A stretch of DNA of 64,000 nt from Agrypnia vestita (Eukaryota; Arthropoda; Insecta; Trichoptera; Phryganeidae): positions 78,823 to 142,822 of the forward strand of contig JADDOH010001573.1 of NCBI GenBank assembly GCA_016648135.1. Reading direction: 5' to 3'. Of this stretch, positions 62,170-64,000 are shown one piece after another. The notes beneath the pieces are model-generated. The model saw only the letters and a program-made list of their open reading frames with translations, ran no database searches and had not been told where the DNA came from. The position numbers were made by a program, and so were the translations under genes. Position 1 is the first letter of the stretch. Every line of letters begins with the position of its first letter.

Positions 62170-63500
62170 GAATATTTCTATAATAGGTATCCGAAAACAC
62201 AAACAAAATTTCGCGTTTCCAAATCAAAGTGTTTATCCACTAAACGAGATAGTTTTCCTCGCTTGGATTATATATATTTTTTGCAACCTTGCTAACTCAT
62301 ATACAACAATGTACTGACTTTTAATTTGCAAGCTCATATTTTGTAAGTACGAATCAGATATTTACATAGTATATAAGGAGGAACGTACAACTGCAGGAGT
62401 TACAAGTAATTATTATTATGTGTTTCTGCCAATAAGACAGCTGCATTGCATTTTCCTTGTAAATTAGATTGCATGGCTGCCTCGCGTAACGAAATTACTT
62501 TTCATAAAATTGCTTTAAAAATGTGTTCTGAAAGAGGGATTTCAATCACCAACCATGTTCAGAATGATATCAATTTTAGTTTTTTCTGTGATGCACACGA
62601 TTGTATCTCGTTAAAGTTTCAAGTGTAGGTACTCCCGTAAAATTCCTTTGCAATTCAAATCGAATTTGTTTTACACGCTATTTTCTTTGTATTATACTTT
62701 TACGCCATCTTATTTTTATCACATACATCTGACAGATGACTTTCTTATAATCGAATACAAAAATTTGATGAGCTGTCGGGGTTCAGGAATAATAAGCTAG
62801 GAAAGTGTGGTAATCTATATATTTATTTTTTTTATTTAAAAAGTAATGGAAACCTAAGAGGTTTATGGGTAACATTTTTACATGATTCAATATAAGAAAA
62901 TATGGGTGGAATGCAGAATAGGGCGTTGGGAGTTTTATGAAATATTAATAACTTTTTTCGGTATAATTGAGTACTCTGATTTTAATAATGTCATAAAATA
63001 ATGTCGCACAATATTATTTATTTATATTAAACGAGTATTTTCAATTTAAAAATCGTAATTATTTTCATAGTAGGGGTTGTTTTCATCAATACAATGGTCC
63101 CATTGCATAAACAACGAAAATGAGTATTTCACTATATTATTGAATGTGCTAATAACAAAATGAAACATAATTTATGTTTAAATAGTAAGTATTAAATAAG
63201 ATATCACAATTTAAAGTTTCGAAAAATGTACCGTATATTTTGACATTTCATAGGTAATATCTGAGGAAAAATGTGAAAATCATAGACAATGTATAAGTTT
63301 ACATGACAAAATATTTATAGACGAAATAAATATGATGAATATTGAACGTAGGTACTTTTTGTATTTTATTAATGGGCCTGATTTTAAGACTATCAAAAGT
63401 TAATTAAGAAGATGAAAGTGATTAATTTCATTTTGAATTGGTGAGTGTCTTATAATGTTTTTTCTTGTTGTTTTTTAGTTAATTATTATATGTATATGGT
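62170..63500. other. No recognisable feature
   Basis: A 60-codon frame at 62446-62628 (MHFPCKLDCMAASRNEITFH...) has no recognised family. Confidence 0.4.
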
Positions 63501-63506
63501 TATTAT

Positions 63507-64000
63507 GTTTGGTTAGGTTAGGTTAGGTTTTTAGGTTTGGTTAGGTTAGGTTAGGTTAGGTTATTAGTTTTGGTTAGGTTATTAGGTTTGGTTAGGTTAG
63601 GTTATTAGGTTTGGTTAGGTTAGGTTATTAGTTTTGGTTAGGTTAGGTTATTAGGTTTGGTTAGGTTAGGTTAGGTTAGGTTATTAGTTTTGGTTAGGTT
63701 AGGTTATTATTTTTGGTTAGGTTAGGTTATTAGCTTTGGTTAGGTTAGGTTATTAGTTTTGGTTAGGTTAGGTTTTTAGTTTTGGTTAGGTTAGGTTAGG
63801 TTTTTAGTTTTGGTTAGGTTAGGTTAGGTTTTTAGTTTTGGTTAGGTTAGGTTATTATTTTTGGTTAGGTTAGGTTATTAGGTTTGGTTAGGTTAGGTTA
63901 TTAGGTTTGGTTAGGTTAGGTTATTAGGTTTGGTTAGGTTAGGTTATTAGTTTTGGTTAGGTTAGGTTATTAGTTTTGGTTAGGTTAGGTTATTAGTTTT
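63507..64000 (+). repeat. TTAGG-derived minisatellite, 23-bp unit, open at the window edge
   Basis: About 20 units of GGTTTGGTTAGGTTAGGTTA then TTA, i.e. pentamers GGTTT-GGTTA-GGTTA-GGTTA plus TTA. Variants include AGTTTT, ATTTTT and AGCTTT between the blocks, and a few units with one or two extra GGTTA. The array reaches the last base, so its full length is unknown. Confidence 0.93.

Noticed and set aside
63507..64000. True telomere
   Set aside because: Units are not pure TTAGG and are regularly interrupted; only a TTAGG-derived minisatellite can be claimed.
63507..64000. CRISPR array
   Set aside because: Units are simple pentamer repeats without unique spacers, in a eukaryotic context.

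Overview
The window looks like AT-rich nuclear DNA of an insect (arthropod), with no intact conserved protein gene. Reasons: no bacterial gene packing; only short open frames; many decayed non-LTR retrotransposons, Penelope-like elements (PLEs), Helitrons, hAT and TA-target DNA elements and tRNA-derived SINEs; and short (TTAGG)n tracts, the usual arthropod telomere motif, ending in a 23-bp TTAGG-derived minisatellite at the right edge. The order of insect cannot be fixed from this sequence. It is best read as an intergenic or very long intronic region that has served as a landing site for mobile elements. Layout: 0-9 kb holds four or five LINE fragments, a Helitron relic and one member of a repeat seen again at 61-62 kb. 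9-15.4 kb has two copies of a second SINE family, two foldback elements and a hAT deletion derivative with both ends and an 8-bp target duplication. 15.4-21 kb has SINEs, LINE ends, a foldback element, a PLE GIY-YIG endonuclease fragment with a palindromic 5' end, pogo-like termini and a 21-residue MADF-like start. 21-32 kb is dominated by hairpin insertions, including an almost spacer-free palindrome with 116-bp arms at 29.8-30.1 kb. 33-40 kb has a LINE with an RT catalytic motif, a Helitron, a SINE, a second PLE bracketed by inverted tails, a half-hairpin insertion between oligo-T and oligo-A, and a TTAA-flanked element. 40-45 kb has a tRNA-like SINE head, a candidate solo LTR, SINEs and a long-TIR MITE. 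45-51.2 kb has an unassigned GC-richer stretch, direct-repeat-flanked retroelement tails and a third PLE endonuclease fragment. 51-64 kb has a LINE RT fragment, a second long-TIR MITE, the best-preserved Helitron, a hAT MITE, a tandemly doubled repeat and the TTAGG-derived array. No genes here work together in a pathway. The elements do relate to each other: non-autonomous copies (SINEs, MITEs, small Helitrons, hairpins) need enzymes encoded elsewhere, and several insertions are nested. The most unusual theme is a set of retroelement tails from at least six sequence families that share a hammerhead-ribozyme-like layout (CTGANGA, one extra A or T, a stem-loop, then GAAA), together with head-to-head tail palindromes carrying perfect 11-15 bp target duplications. 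Coordinates of decayed elements are approximate to roughly 10-20 bp; no alignment or folding software was run.
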